From the NCBI GenBank assembly GCA_907165135.1, contig OU015566.1, forward strand, positions 13,996,157-14,060,156: 64,000 nt of DNA, written 5' to 3'. Position 1 is the stretch's first letter. Every line of letters begins with the position of its first letter. Under the pieces are notes generated by a model, which made no database searches, was not told the DNA's origin, and saw only the letters and a program-made list of their open reading frames with translations. This stretch comes from Oikopleura dioica (taxonomy: Eukaryota; Chordata; Appendicularia; Copelata; Oikopleuridae). This document shows positions 23,130-34,354 of this stretch, one piece after another. The position numbers were made by a program, and so were the translations under genes.

Positions 23130-26100
23130 TTATAAATTACAGACGACATCAGGCTCGATATCGTCGTCCAAATGATTCAAACTCATCGAGAGCATTGGCG
23201 GCGGGGCGGGTTTGCTTCGCGGTTTTGGGACAGGCGCCGAGAGACGATTTGGAAGATTGTGATTTCCGTCGATTTGGTAGGCCGAGTTGTTCAGTCGCGA
23301 AGATTGATTGGGACCTTCGGAAAGGACGGTCCGCCGCGCCGGCGCTTGGGGAATGAAACAACTCGTCGGCGAGATGAAAGAAGATGAGCCCGAGTCGCCA
23401 ACAGAGGAGCGGGAAAGCGGCGTGTTTTCTGATATTCTGCTGCTCACAGGATACGACTGAAAATATTCGTCATTTTTGAGCTCAGGTAGAGGGTTAAATT
23501 TGACGGTAAATAAAGTTGAAATGGAAATTGAGGGTTTTTTGATTGAAAAAATTGCATTCAAAGGGTTGGAAATCATAGAAGAATCAATTATTTTCGACTT
23601 ACCCTCAACGACTCATTCAACGAATCACAGGAGCCCCTGCTCGAAGCGGAAGCGGAAAAGGCGGAGGAAGCAGCAGCTGACCGGTGCGGCTGTCGCACTG
23701 GCTTCGTTTTGAATTTCGCCAAGAGGTCCTCAATTGAGGGCGCTTTTGTTGCTCTGTCGGATGAAGTGAGTTTCTCCTGAATAGACCATTTAGTGAATAG
23801 GCCCATTAATTCTGAATTGAGTGCCGAATCAGAACCAAGGGAATCATAAGATGATTTTCCTTCCTTGGTAAAAATGTAACTTACGGGAGTAGTCCTAGTC
23901 GGGCTTCTTGAAGACAAGGAAGAGCGATAACTCGACGCTGGGCTTGCCACTCGTTCTTCCGGCAGCGACAGTCGATTTTCCTCTCTCTGGTCGTTCGGAG
24001 AAGCTTCTTCTTTTGGAACTTTTCTCACGTGAGAAGCCGTTTCTTCGTTGTTTCTTTCAATCCCCGAATTGGTCGATTTGACGAGAGGCGATTCCAAGCC
24101 CCGGGAGCCGCGGCGGGGAGAGCTCCAGAAGGAAAGATCGTCCATCGACTGGGAGTACTTTTTGGACTCGGAGAATTTGTCCAGGAGGTTTTGACGGACG
24201 GGGACTGGCTGGTCCAGGAAATTGATCGATGGGGATCGAGCGAAGGGGCCAGGGTGGAATTCTGAAGAATGTTCTATTACTTCCTTGTTTTTGAAATTTG
24301 AAAAACCAGCAGTTCTGCTCAAAAACGCACAAATTTGAAATTAGCATAATCTCACTTGACCTTTCCCCTTGACTTGCTCCCTGCCCTTTTGCGTTTTTGT
24401 GCCACGTGATCGCCGATTCGATAAAAAAAGAGAGTTGGAAGTAACTTGAAATATTGGAAAAGGCATCTGAGCGGAACAAAAAGGTTCTATTTTGTTTGCG
24501 CTTGGCCAGGTTGCGAAGATTCTTCGCTTTTGAGAGATCACAAATTTGAAATCAAGCGGCCTATTTTTTTGACGAGTGCACTTATCTTCAAAAAAAATCG
24601 GGGATGAAAAATCGCTGACGTTTTTGGGTCAAGATTTGTTTCATTGGAAACCGACCCAAAATCGGCTTCTTTTTATAGAAAAAGTATTTTAATAAAACAA
24701 TAAAATTTAATAATAATAAAATTTCAATATTATTTTTGGTTTCTGATTTCAGAAAAGGCCAAAAACAGACGGATTTTGCTGGAAAACCTGTTTAAAAACC
24801 TGAGTCAGGGTCCTTAGGTTTTGTTTCGGGACCCTGACTCAGGTTTTTAAACAGGTTTTTAGCAAAATCGGTCTGTTTTTGCCCTTTTCTGAAATTTAAA
24901 ACCCGCTGATCACGTGATTTTACGACGAAGTGAAATGAAAACCAAATCCAATTAAAATCTCTCTCCCTCCCTTTCTTACCAGAATTCTCGAACTCTTCTG
25001 CAAGCTCCTTTGAAACAGGCGGAATGTTGATGTAAAAAGAACCAGGCCGTTCTGCTCGTGGAAGTCGCTGCTCGTAAATGCTCTTGTTGTTGCCAAAGTT
25101 GCCCTTCACGTCTCTGAATTCAAAATTGAGTAAATATTGAGTATTTTCAAAATCATTCTTTTCAAACTAAAAAGTGGCGTAAATTGACGCTTTTCGGGAA
25201 AGTAATGAGAAATGAGTAGCTTATGAGAATTTATCCAAGGAAACTCATCTGTCACTCACAATTTTATGAGGTAAAAATTTTAATTATAAAAGCTCTTTCT
25301 TCGAAAAATAAAAGAGTGACACCCTTATTTTATATGCAGAAAATCAAGCTTTTAGGTTTTAAAAATGGCTTTTTGACAAAAAAAATAAGGGTGTCACAAC
25401 GTTAATAAGATAAGAAAGGTCTGGTAGAAATTTTAATTATTGAAGGGCATACCCTTAAACTTTTTTCGAAGTCGGAAAAGCCAAGTTCTTTAAAATTCTA
25501 TTTTTACGTCGTTCACGTGTTTCTTTGTTGTTTTTCCAGCTCCAAAGTTCCCCAAAAATAAAAAAGAACACGCGAAGCTGACTATTGTCAATTCAAACAC
25601 GAATTTCAATCAGTCTTGTCTGCTTTGTTCAAATAAAACAACTTACGTTCTTTGTAACGTAGGATTTCAAAACGCGCGTCTTATGAAAAATTCCAAGACA
25701 ATAAAGTAATGTTTGCTAAGTTACTGGCTGTGGAATTAATAGACACTGTAGTTGGGGGGAGAAATTTGAAGATTTTCGAGTTTTTCGAACGATTTCTTTA
25801 AATTGTCACTTTCAAAAAATGTCACAAATGTCAACAATAACTGCAAATTTTCGTTGACGAAAGATTTTTGAAGATTATTGAGTTTTGAAGAATAAAATGG
25901 CGAGAATTGATGATCTTTGAAAATGTCACAAATGTCAGCATTTATTGTCAGCAGATCTAATTTTTGATTTTCAGTAGTGATAATAAAAAGCAGATAACGA
26001 CTCTTTAGACACTACTGAAAATGTCAAAAAAATCGAAAATTAGATCTACTGACAATAAATACTGACATTTGTGACATTTAAAAAAAGTCTCATCAAATCA

Positions 26101-26492
26101 ATTCTTGCCATTTTATTCTTGAAAAAAGTCAAAAACCTTCAAAATTCTTTCCTCAACTAGAATTGTCAGTTATTGTCGTCATTCGTGACATTTTCGGACT
26201 CGCTTTTTATTGAAAATTATCCATTTTTGCTTTGAATTTTGAGCAAAAAAAAACCTTTTATTCTTAAAAAATCTCACCTTGGGTCGACATGAGTGACATG
26301 GTTGAAGTCCTTGGGGCTTGAAATGACGAATCTTTCTGTATTTTTCGGCGTTCTCTGGAACTTCGGTGTCCTAAGTCGCGAAGAAAGATATCCCTTCGAA
26401 AGTCGGCTGAAAATTCCATGTTCATTTCTGCTCGGCGTTTTTCCTCCGCTGACGTTGTAAACTTTTTCTCTTTCCAATAAATTCAGCGTCAT
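23130..26492 (-). CDS. CRIB-motif protein, probable Cdc42/Rac effector (multi-exon)
   Basis: Reads right to left. Exon 1 (26,492-26,278) begins ATG directly after an AG and ends with ISSPKDFNHVTHVDP, which fits the CRIB consensus ISxPxxFxHxxHVG used to bind GTP-loaded Cdc42/Rac; Asp replaces the usual Gly. Exon 2 (25,113-24,980) joins in frame and continues the basic/aromatic region. A large exon (~24,312-23,603) is Ser/Pro/Arg-rich and low in structure. The last exon (23,456-23,130) joins in phase and carries a proline motif (APVPKPRSKPAPPP) that could bind SH3 domains. The link between exon 2 and the large exon is not in phase as I read it, so a small exon is missing from my model. It resembles Borg/CDC42EP-type or other CRIB scaffolds. 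No kinase domain is seen. Confidence 0.65.
24785..24858. mobile_element. Small MITE, ACCTGTnTA...CTGAGTCAGGGT family, copy 1
   Basis: An almost perfect 29-bp inverted repeat (AACCTGTTTAAAAACCTGAG arm) around a short loop. Other copies are at 31,615-31,833 and 36,591-36,689. All three lie in or next to introns. Confidence 0.75.
25316..25396. mobile_element. Small MITE with GTGACACCCTTATTTT ends
   Basis: 81 bp with inverted ends GTGACACCCTTATTTT and AAAATAAGGGTGTCAC. Single ends of the same family occur at ~22,666 and ~27,045. It lies in the first intron of the CRIB gene. Confidence 0.7.
25815..26205. mobile_element. Nested inverted-repeat element built on ATGTCACAAATGTCA
   Basis: ATGTCACAAATGTCA words on the left face complementary TGACATTTGTGACAT words on the right. 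An inner pair (ATTGTCAGCAGATCTAATTTT and its near-complement) surrounds CAGTAGTG...CACTACTG. It lies in the first intron of the CRIB gene. Confidence 0.6.
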
Positions 26493-27600
26493 CTCTTTTT
26501 TCTCGTTTTTGTAGGGATGATGGTGATTGCTTCGGTGAATTCTTTTTGGACGAATTTTCTTCTCTTTTTTTTGAAAAAGTTCCTTTTTTGGGGTGTTTTT
26601 TTGGAAAAAGTGGACTGTGCCCTCCCCGAAAGCGCGGTGAAATATTTATTCAAAATCGAGGTGATTCAGCGCCGCCAAGTGTGAGAGCAGATCTGATAGG
26701 GCGACCGGCCGCGCCCTGAAACCTTGATTGGCGAAAATGGGTGGGAGATAACGAATTACCAAACGGTCGTTCTTCTTTTTTTCTGATAGCGATTTTTTGA
26801 GAAGACCGCAATTCGATTTTTTCAATAAATCAAGCGTTTTTCTTAGAAAAAAACCTTGAAAAAATTAGAAAAATTGGTTTAACCAAAAGATTGGCTTTAT
26901 GGATTCAATAGGTTAATTAACAATTTAGGGGGAAAATCAAGAAATTTGAAGTTTCAAGCTAATTTTTCTTCAGAAATTTCTTGAATTCGAAGCTTTTTCA
27001 TCGATTAAAACGTGAATTAGGGTCTCAACTTTCTTTTGGTTAAATAAAATAAGGGTGTCAGTAGCTTAACTATTCGAGAAAATCAGACTAAAACGGCTTG
27101 TTTTCAGCTGGTAAATTGCGATTTTGGACTCTGTGAAAACAGATTTCTTTGCGGTTTTTTCTTCGTTGATTGTAAATGAAAATTCCATTCCCGAAATTCC
27201 AGGCGACTGTTATTTTGGCAACAGGACATGGCAGGTTGTCTCATAACGAGGTGGACAAGTGGCTATTAGCTTAAAGCTCACCGAACAAAAGAGGCATTTG
27301 AAAGCATGAAATGGATGCGAACGCTCAGAATATTTTATGGCGCGGGGGCTTTTTTTTTATTTCTCGGCGCACTTGTACTTGAACTGATTCAAAGCCTGGC
27401 GCCGATTGATGGTGCTGCCAGGTGCTTCCGCAGATTGAACGAAAACGACCGCTCTGATTTGATTTTGCTGATGAAAAATTATTTTGGCTTTCGACGAAAA
27501 GGTTGCTAGAAATTTGCTACTTTCAATTTCTGAGGAATAAAAAAAATCTGCAGAATAAAGAGGGAGACATTTGTCTGGCGGTTTCAATCTTTATTTCATA
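26493..27600. other. Stretch with no firmly supported gene
   Basis: AT-rich with one GC-richer segment near 26.63-26.75 kb. A minus-strand ORF at ~27,357-27,500 has reasonable composition but no initiating exon or clear splice sites; it may be a fragment of an unrecognised gene. An AATAAA for the next minus-strand gene lies near 27,595. Confidence 0.4.
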
Positions 27601-27920
27601 CAGTCAGATATCAAAATACTGGACTGTTTTGCGGACGGAAAGTTAGAGGAGGGAGATGTTAAATCGCACATAGTTCCGATATTCTGATGCCATGGCGTAC
27701 TTGATGTTCTGCGGATGGCCTTCGACGCCTGTGCTGGTAAGAACTTGCTGATTGGAGGCACTTCCGTCGCGAGCAATTTCTTCTACCACGGCATTGAATC
27801 GGACGTCCCGACCTCATGTTAAAATGAAGCATTGATTCAATAAATTATATTTGTTACCTGAACTCCCAATCGAAAGAATAATTACGGGGTGCCCTTGATC
27901 ATTTTTATGAGCACAGTTGA

Positions 27921-29445
27921 CAGGGGTGACCATTTGGGCATTGGGCATTTGGGCAAATCGGGCAATTTTCGGGCAAAAACCCTTTCGGGCGGGCATTTGG
28001 TCGGCTCAACGCCTGAAAATAGGCTGGGCAACATTGGAAAAGTCGGGCATTTGGGAATTTTCTGGGCAGTTGGGCACCATCGGGCAGTTGGGCAAATGCC
28101 CACCGGGGAAAATCATGAACGTAGGCGTTTTCCTGTCCGCTTATTGGTCGTTAAGCTCACAAACAAGAAAAAAGATATAAGGAGAAGGTTCTGCAAGGGT
28201 GTGTGAAGTGGACCTCTATGGTTAGCTGTCTACCTTTGACTTCTTGATCCTTTTGTGAAATTATCCCTACCCTTAAGGGTACCTAGGTCGAGTTTTGGTA
28301 CCCCCTAAAACCATTTTTTGACCCCAGGATCGGATTCTTCAGGTTCTGAGGAGCAAAAAACTCTATTATGACCCTCTATCTATCTTAACGTTATCACCGT
28401 CAAAAACCACTCTAAAGGTGAAAATCTATGTGAAAAACTAGCGCCCAAGGTTTGACCGAGAAAATTTTTTGTCCCCGATTTTGCCGATTAAGGGCTTAAA
28501 TGAAAGCTTAGGGCCTGCTGAACACCATTGTAAAGCTAAGAATCTCCTCAAAAAATAAAAGTGACTCCGAAATCAGGGAAAATGGAAGCTTACCAAGCGA
28601 AAATGCGAAATTTGCGAAGACGGCTCCAAACTTTTGAAAATTTTCTTAAGAAAGTATTATGATACTGCTAAAAGCTTCTGACAGAATTAAGATAAGGGTC
28701 TAAAGTTTAATTATTTGCCATTAAAAGTAGGAGTTGTTCAGTTAGATTTCTCGGAATTTCCCCGTTTTCTTGGCTGATTTTGGGTAATTTGCCACTTTTT
28801 AGAGGCTCGATTGGCTTTTATGCCTTGAGTAAACATAAAAATCCTCTGACAAAAGTGAGATCTAGGTCTTATCTTTCATATAAGGTTCCGTCAGTTACTC
28901 TGATATTCATCAGTCCATCAGAATAAACCCTCAAAGTTGGCCATCTCGACCTAGGTAGCCTTAACTCAGCCCCTTCTTTGCGGAGATGGTTCTGCAAGGG
29001 TGTGTGAAGTGGACCTTCATGGTTAGCTGTCTACCCTTGACCTCCAGATCCTTTTTATCCCTCATTTTTCCAACCACATTTTTGAACCCCTTTTTTCGAG
29101 ACGGTTATGCAAGAGAGTGTGAAGTGGACCTTAATGGTTAGCTGTCTATTCTTGATAACCTGATCGATCTTTTACAAAATTATTTCTTACCGCTTTTTAA
29201 ATATATTTCAAACCTTCCAAATCTTCAACTGTAATAAATTATTTAGAGAAATTTAAAAAATTAAAGTTTTAACAAGCCCGAAATGTCGGGAAAATTTTTG
29301 CCCGAAAAATTGCCCAATTGCCCGATTGGGCATTCTGGGCACATTGGACTGGTCGGGCATTCGGTCGGTCCGGGTCTTGATTTTTGGTATTGGGCGGGCA
29401 ATTGGTCGGCCCGACGAAGATTTTTTGCCCAAATGGTCACCCCTG
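27921..29445. mobile_element. hAT-like non-autonomous element, 1,525 bp
   Basis: Terminal inverted repeats CAGGGGTGACCATTTGGGC and its complement are perfect over 19 bp. CAGTTGA is duplicated at 27,914-27,920 and 29,446-29,452. The subterminal regions are packed with GGGCA/TGCCC words. Removing the element and one repeat restores an open exon of the host gene. There is no transposase ORF. The observed duplication is 7 bp where hAT usually gives 8, so one base may have changed. Confidence 0.85.
28183..29165 (+). repeat. Three ~70-bp internal repeats in the hAT-like element
   Basis: Copies near 28,185, 28,986 and 29,102 share GGTTnTGCAAG, GTGTGAAGTGGACCT and ATGGTTAGCTGTCTA followed by TTGA...GATC. 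Spacing is uneven (about 800 bp, then 115 bp). Confidence 0.7.
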
Positions 29446-30251
29446 CAGTTGAAATGCAGAGCCCATCCAGCGACGTTGACGGACAAGGAATGCCACGTTT
29501 CAAACTTTATAAACTTAATAGCAAAACATAAGTCCATTAAAACTTTTTACCTTGAGATTTATCTGCCGTTCTCCTTTTGACAGCAATTTCAGCACATTGC
29601 CCACTTCATCCTCGCTCATTTCGCCTCTCACTCCAGCGCTCGAAAATTTGTCATTACTTCCATCTCGTCCGTAAAAGTGTCCCGCTCCACCGATAACACC
29701 AATTTCCTTCCTCAACTTTTCCAGCTCCATCGTACCTTCAGTCCCTAAAATCCCTCATTACTATCTCAAAATGATTGTCTCCTACCATTTTTCAAAGCAT
29801 TGAAAGCTTCCTGCTTGAGTTTGAAGTCCGCTGTTGCCTTTGCGAAGGCCTTATCAATCTCTCCTTCCGCAGCGTTCACGGAGACTCCGAGGATCTGGAG
29901 ATATTGTCCGTACTTCAAGTACCCTTGCTTAGCGATAGTAGTCATCTGAAAAAATCCACTAAAGTAAAAGATCTCTTCAAAATAAAGCAGCAAAAATAGC
30001 TCTTGAGAAAAGGCAAAACTCGAAAAGGAAAGAGTGACGCTCTCAGTTCGATAAAAACCGTCGCAACCCGCATTTTCCCTTTTAGGTTCGAATCTCGAAA
30101 GATGCTCAAATCTGGAAAGAACACAACCTCAGAAGAAAACAACACCTCCTTCATCACTTCATTGCCAGTTAGTGGAAATTTCAACTCAGAAGCCTGCTGA
30201 TGACATCATCAGAAACAATTTATAAAAAATTACTATTTATTTGATGAAAAA

Positions 30252-31900
30252 TCAGCATTGACCAGCAGGAAGTTCAAACATGTGCGCGTACCAAAGATCC
30301 ATGTAGCAATCATTATCGTCTGGAATGATGATTTCCGTCGAAAAAACACCATCGTTGTAAGTCGCCTTCTGAATCGAGCACTCTCCAGTGTACCAAGAAT
30401 ATCCCCATTGAAAGGCGGAGTTGTTCCAAGTCGTGTTTTCGACCAGTTTCCCGATCGCACTCCATTGCTGTGTTGCCATGTCGAGCTTCAAGACCTCTGA
30501 AGATTATTCTAGAGCGCTTTTTCAAAACAATAAAGTGGTTTTTCTTCATTAAAATCAGACAAAAAACTGCCATTTCAGGACTATTATACCTTGAGATGGC
30601 GTATAAAAGCCATGAAAAAATTTTTGCGGCTCAAAATTGGGCTTGTATACCTGGAATGCCATGATAGTCGTATCCTCTTCCAGTGACGATGTAGACGGCC
30701 TCTTCATCTGCCGTCATTTTGTGCCCCTTGACCTCTGGGATTGGAACATCTGGGCCTTCGATCCACCGAGTTCCGTCGAAAATCTCAGTTTTGCTGTGGC
30801 ATCCATAGATGAAATCTTGAGTACAGCCGCCGGTCACGACCATCTTGTCTTGGTAGCGGTAGTCAGTCATTTCCGCCCAGTCGTGGCTGAAATTGGTGCT
30901 GGGCAAGTTCTTGACTCGTCGCTGTCCTGGCTCCCATTGGTAGCAAGCTTTATAGTCTTTTTCGATTTCCTTGAAGCAGAGGGCGACGGTTTCTTTGTAA
31001 AAAGCGCAAGAACCGTTAGTTCCGCCAACGAAGGTCGGGACGATTTTGTCGTCAGTGACTTCAACTCGGCAGCCATCTTTTGAAATTTTAGCGACTTTTT
31101 TTCAGGTTTTTTAAATTTCAATTTTGAGAAAAAGGGCTTTAAAACTTGTGACCTTGGCTTGATTAGTTCGTTGATTTCCGCCAAGCATGTACATTTCTCC
31201 TCGAAGCACGACAGTGCACGAATTCTGAACGTCCGAAAATCCGTAGTCGAAATCAACAGGTCTTCCGACGTCAGTAGTTGTGTCGATGATTACGCCCTCG
31301 TCGCGAAAGTGTTGTCGGTAGTTGAGAATCAGCAAATCCGTGTAGTTGCAGAACTCGTTCTGGCTGCACTCAGCATTTGTCGAACAGCCTTTCGGGCAAC
31401 CTGTCGAGCAAGGACAGTAATACGTACAGTCCAAAGCTGCTGCGTCGCAACGAGAAGCGCAACTACAAGCAGAATTTTTTCTTTTTCTGAATTCTCTGTT
31501 TTCTCTTACGAAAAATCGCCCTCCGCACAACTGGCTTTGCAATCAAGCTGAGTTCCGTAGCACTGCGACTGGCATCGATTGCCTAGATTGTAATCCTGGC
31601 ATCTCGGCTCGGCAACCTGTGTAGAAAGCCTGGGTCAGGGTCTGAAAGAGCTAGAATGAAAAGCCGCGCAGCGGCTTTTTCAAAAACAAAGCCGCGAAGC
31701 GGCTTCGCTAGAATTTTTGAAAGATTGTAATGGTAATATTAGCGAAGCCGCTTTGCGGCTTCGTTTTCAAAAGCCGCTGCGCGGCTTTTCATTTCAGTAT
31801 TTTCAGACCCTGACTCAGGTTTTCTACACAGGTCGCCAATCCCAGCCTGGCATCGTTCACCGGAGCTCCCGACGGCTAGGGCGAAATGAAAAAGTTTCAT
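30252..31900 (-). CDS. Secreted Cys-rich Kelch-like protein (multi-exon)
   Basis: The ATG at 31,900 opens a short hydrophobic leader (MKLFHFALAVGSS). A Cys-rich module follows (CQSQCYGTQLDC near 31.55 kb, then CPCSTGCPKGCSTNAEC near 31.4 kb). Kelch-type repeats come next (GGNQRTN, VVTGGCTQDF, YIVTGRGYDYHG, with EIFDGTRW-type strands), and the last exon ends in AGQC* at 30,252. The domain order (Cys-rich, then a β-propeller) parallels the duplicated membrane genes at the left end, so these form one family with secreted and anchored members. The first intron is almost entirely the MITE at 31,615-31,833. Its substrate and partner are unknown. Confidence 0.65.
31615..31833. mobile_element. MITE (ACCTGTGTA...CTGAGTCAGGGT family) making up an intron
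   Basis: The inverted ends ACCTGTGTAGAAA and TTTCTACACAGGT enclose GCCGCGnAGCGGCTT palindromes. It falls between two coding segments of the secreted Kelch gene. Its right-hand TIR (minus-strand sense) supplies the acceptor ctacacag. Confidence 0.7.
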
Positions 31901-32071
31901 TTTTCAAATATCTCGAAGAAAATTTTTTTTCCAGAGATTCAAGTTTCAGCTGCATAAAAATGATCATCTGCGCGATTCACAGTGCATAAAATTAAATAAA
32001 AAATGGGGGTTTATTTTGTTTTATTGAAAATTGCATAACTTGTCAAGAACGAGAGCAGTCAAGTTGGAAGT

Positions 32072-32300
32072 TTAAAAATTGTCATTTCGGCCGTAGAAAC
32101 CAGATCGTTTTCGAAGAAGTCCAGAAGATGAAGTCAAATCGTCGTTGACCACTTTGTCGAACCAGTACTTCAGAAGCGCCCTACTGTAAATACGAAAACA
32201 TCGAAATATGATGGAAGACTTACGGATCCATTTCATTCGCGAAAACAGCGGATATCGCAGCGAGGAAAAAAACCAGAGCAGATTGCACCGCAAAATTCAT
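32072..32300 (-). CDS. Putative neuropeptide/peptide-hormone precursor, 62 aa
   Basis: Two exons, 32,300-32,224 and 32,183-32,072, joined by a 40-nt GT-AG intron in phase. The first 22 residues form a clear signal peptide (MNFAVQSALVFFLAAISAVFA). The second exon ends with a tribasic RKR followed by a 10-residue C-terminal peptide, SGFYGRNDNF, which a proprotein convertase could release. An internal Gly-Arg might serve as an amidation site, giving a shorter product. I do not recognise the peptide family. Minus strand, upstream of the secreted Kelch gene. Confidence 0.6.
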
Positions 32301-33204
32301 ATTTTTATTTTTCTATTTTGACTATTCTGCGAAAGACGAATTATTAAATACACGAGAGTTGAATATTTGATGAGCATTAATGAAACTCTGATTTGAACCG
32401 TTATCATCATTTTATTACGCTCTTTCTACTCGCATTAGCGTTTTACGTCGGTTTTAGTTCAGTCGGTTTTGAACAGTTGATTCGCAATTTGGTGAGAGTC
32501 TCGGATCGTCTGCAGCTCTAGAACCGCCATCTTCTTTCGTTGCAGATATCGCTCGTATCCTTAGGCTTATTCAAGGCGGATTACAGTAACTGAGAGTACC
32601 TTGAATTCCAGAAATAAGCAGCAACAGCTCAAAAATCATCGGAAAAGCGATCAAAATTCCCAACCCTTGTTCCAGTTTTGCGCAAACGGCGAAATGGACG
32701 AACAAAAGCACTAGAATTTTCATGAAAAAAAAAATTAAAAAAAAACTTCCAAGAATTACAAATCAAGCCGCCATAAATGAAGTACAGTCTCTTTCCTTCA
32801 AATAGTGTCATTTTTTACAGGAAAAAATCCGTGTCAAATGTCGATTGGCGGATTTAAAGATTTTAAGTGGAGATGATGAGGGGGCAGTGCGCATTAAAAT
32901 TAATCTAATTCGCTCTTTGTTTTAAAGACATCAATCTTCAACCTTTTCTCGCCCATATAAATCTTGCATACAAATCGCGGCTATAAGGCTATAAAGAGCA
33001 TGTCAGCGGTGGCACTATCTTCATTCGTTTTTATAAGCTCGTTAGAAAGGCGATGGATCCAATGAAAGGGAAAATTTAAGCATCAATCAACTTACAATTC
33101 AAAGCTAAAAATCTCTAGACGCTGAATATTTTTCCATCAGATTCAGATATATTTCAGCCAGTCTGATCAATTCGCCTTCTCAGGTAAGCAGTACTTTTGA
33201 TAGA
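32301..33204. other. No firmly supported gene
   Basis: Contains a potential 23-codon minus-strand ORF near 32,540 (MAVLELQTIRDSHQ...) and AT-rich stretches. No coherent exon chain could be built. Confidence 0.35.
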
Positions 33205-33512
33205 TTAGTGGACATTTCAAGAAAAACGGACATTTCAAGAAAGCGGACATTTCAAGAAAAAGAGACATTTCAAGAAAAAGAAACATTTAAAGTGGTTCTT
33301 GAAATGTCCACTTTCTTTAAATGTCTGTTTCGATTGAAATGTCTCCTTTTCTTGAAATGTCCATTCAGATTGAAATGTCCTTTCAAGAAAAGGGGACATC
33401 TCAATCGCAACGGACATTTCAAGTAAAGCGGACATTTCAAGAGCCACGGAAATTTCAAGGAAAAGGGACATTTCAATGGTTTCTTGAAAAGTCGGTTTTC
33501 TTGAAATGTCAG
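33205..33512. repeat. Array of GGACATTTCAAGAAA repeats in both orientations
   Basis: About 15 degenerate copies of an ~17-bp word occur first in direct order, then inverted, then direct again. Many contain TTCAAGAA, which fits the heat-shock-element pair TTCnnGAA. It ends ~65 bp before the ATG of the next gene. Many frames stay open across it because of the repeat period; these are not genes. Confidence 0.75.
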
Positions 33513-33529
33513 ATAATCCTTTTGATATA

Positions 33530-33560
33530 CGGTATATGATATACGGTATATCATATACCT
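33530..33560. promoter_or_regulatory. TATA-rich palindrome upstream of 33,577
   Basis: ATATACGGTATATGATATACGGTATATCATAT is a tandem/palindromic pair immediately before the start at 33,577. It is a plausible core promoter or tight hairpin. Confidence 0.4.
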
Positions 33561-33576
33561 TTGATAAGTTAGAAAG

Positions 33577-34014
33577 ATGACCGATTCGATCCGATACTTG
33601 AACTTCTACGAGCTTGCGCTTCTTTCCAAAGCCGTTGGAACAGAGAAAGCGAGCAAAATGGTGATGAGTGAAACCCGAGGGCCGGTGGAAATGGAGATTG
33701 ACGAAGAAACTGCGGAGAAAATGAAGGTACTGCCTCGATATGAATGGCTAACTGTCCCTCTTCCCGCCCCGAAGAAAACCTCAGACGAGAAGAAACAGAA
33801 ACCAAAGACTGTCAAGAAAGGTTTCCTCAAGCCATCCAAGCCACTTTTAGACGAGCAGAAGGAAAAACTCTTCGGAAAAGCACAAGAAATCGAAGTCAAC
33901 GAAGAAAAGACGGAGAAAAATGAACAGTCGAAGAAGAACAAGTCAAAAAAGAAGCCAAACAAGGGGAAAGCCCCGAATGCGATCAGAAAGACGAAGAAAC
34001 CCTCTCGCATCTAA
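33577..34014 (+). CDS. Lys-rich basic protein, 145 aa, unknown function
   Basis: A single-exon ORF from MTDSIRYLNFYEL to a C-terminal third dominated by Lys/Glu runs (KKNKSKKKPNKGK), typical of nuclear or nucleolar proteins. A short N-terminal helix contains an acidic MEIDEETAEKM segment. AATAAA follows at about 34,078. No family is recognised. Confidence 0.6.
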   Translation: MTDSIRYLNFYELALLSKAVGTEKASKMVMSETRGPVEMEIDEETAEKMKVLPRYEWLTVPLPAPKKTSDEKKQKPKTVKKGFLKPSKPLLDEQKEKLFGKAQEIEVNEEKTEKNEQSKKNKSKKKPNKGKAPNAIRKTKKPSRI

Positions 34015-34354
34015 ATTATTAATTTTGACATCAACATTCGATATCTCTCACTGTTAAACTTGAACACCGCCCTTTTCAATAAATTTTCACTCCATGCAGA
34101 GGAATCAGCTCAAATCGACTATATTTGACAGAAGGCAGGTTTCGTCATCAAATAGAATTTTTAATAGAATATCAAAAAACGCCGCTCCGTTTTTACGCCT
34201 CAGATCACTTTCTGCTCTAGAATTTCGCCAGCACCTGCTACTGCAATTAACTCCTTAGCGCCAATACTTCACATAAATTGCCTTCCACCGCAGAAAACGA
34301 AGAACAAATCAAATTCTTTTTGATAAAAAGAGCTAAGAGACAACAAGCTTCGGG

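Larger units (their letters stand above)
27643..29945 (-). pseudogene. J-like-domain gene interrupted by a hAT-like element
   Basis: Exons, right to left: 29,945-29,786, 29,744-29,551, 29,513-29,446 interrupted and resuming 27,920-27,858, then 27,812-27,643. The ATG directly follows ttttttcag. Introns of 41, 37 and 45 nt have GT-AG ends and keep phase throughout. The first exon resembles a DnaJ-type helix pair (LQILGVSVNAAEGEIDKAF, then an EAF...L helix) but lacks the HPD tripeptide, so Hsp70 stimulation is unlikely. The rest is unfamiliar; it ends ...YRNYVRFNISLL, followed by an AATAAA. The element at 27,921-29,445 sits inside the third exon, with coding sequence running up to both of its target duplications. 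This allele is broken unless the element is spliced out. Confidence 0.65.

Noticed and set aside
23588-24322. Two long antisense ORFs (24,029-24,265 plus; 24,057-24,479 minus) opposite or out of frame with the CRIB gene's large exon
   Set aside because: Shadows of the Ser/Arg-rich exon; no initiation or splice context and no family resemblance.
27882-28206. Open frames with repeated ICP/WAN/GHL words
   Set aside because: They follow the GGGCA-rich subterminal repeats of the hAT-like element and occur on both strands.
30637-31551. Plus-strand ORFs of 130-148 aa
   Set aside because: Antisense shadows of the secreted Kelch gene, whose exons have matching splice sites and domain motifs.
33208-33554. 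Overlapping ORFs rich in Glu/Thr/Phe and Leu/Lys/Cys on both strands
   Set aside because: They are produced by the 17-bp repeat array, which leaves several frames open at once; no gene.
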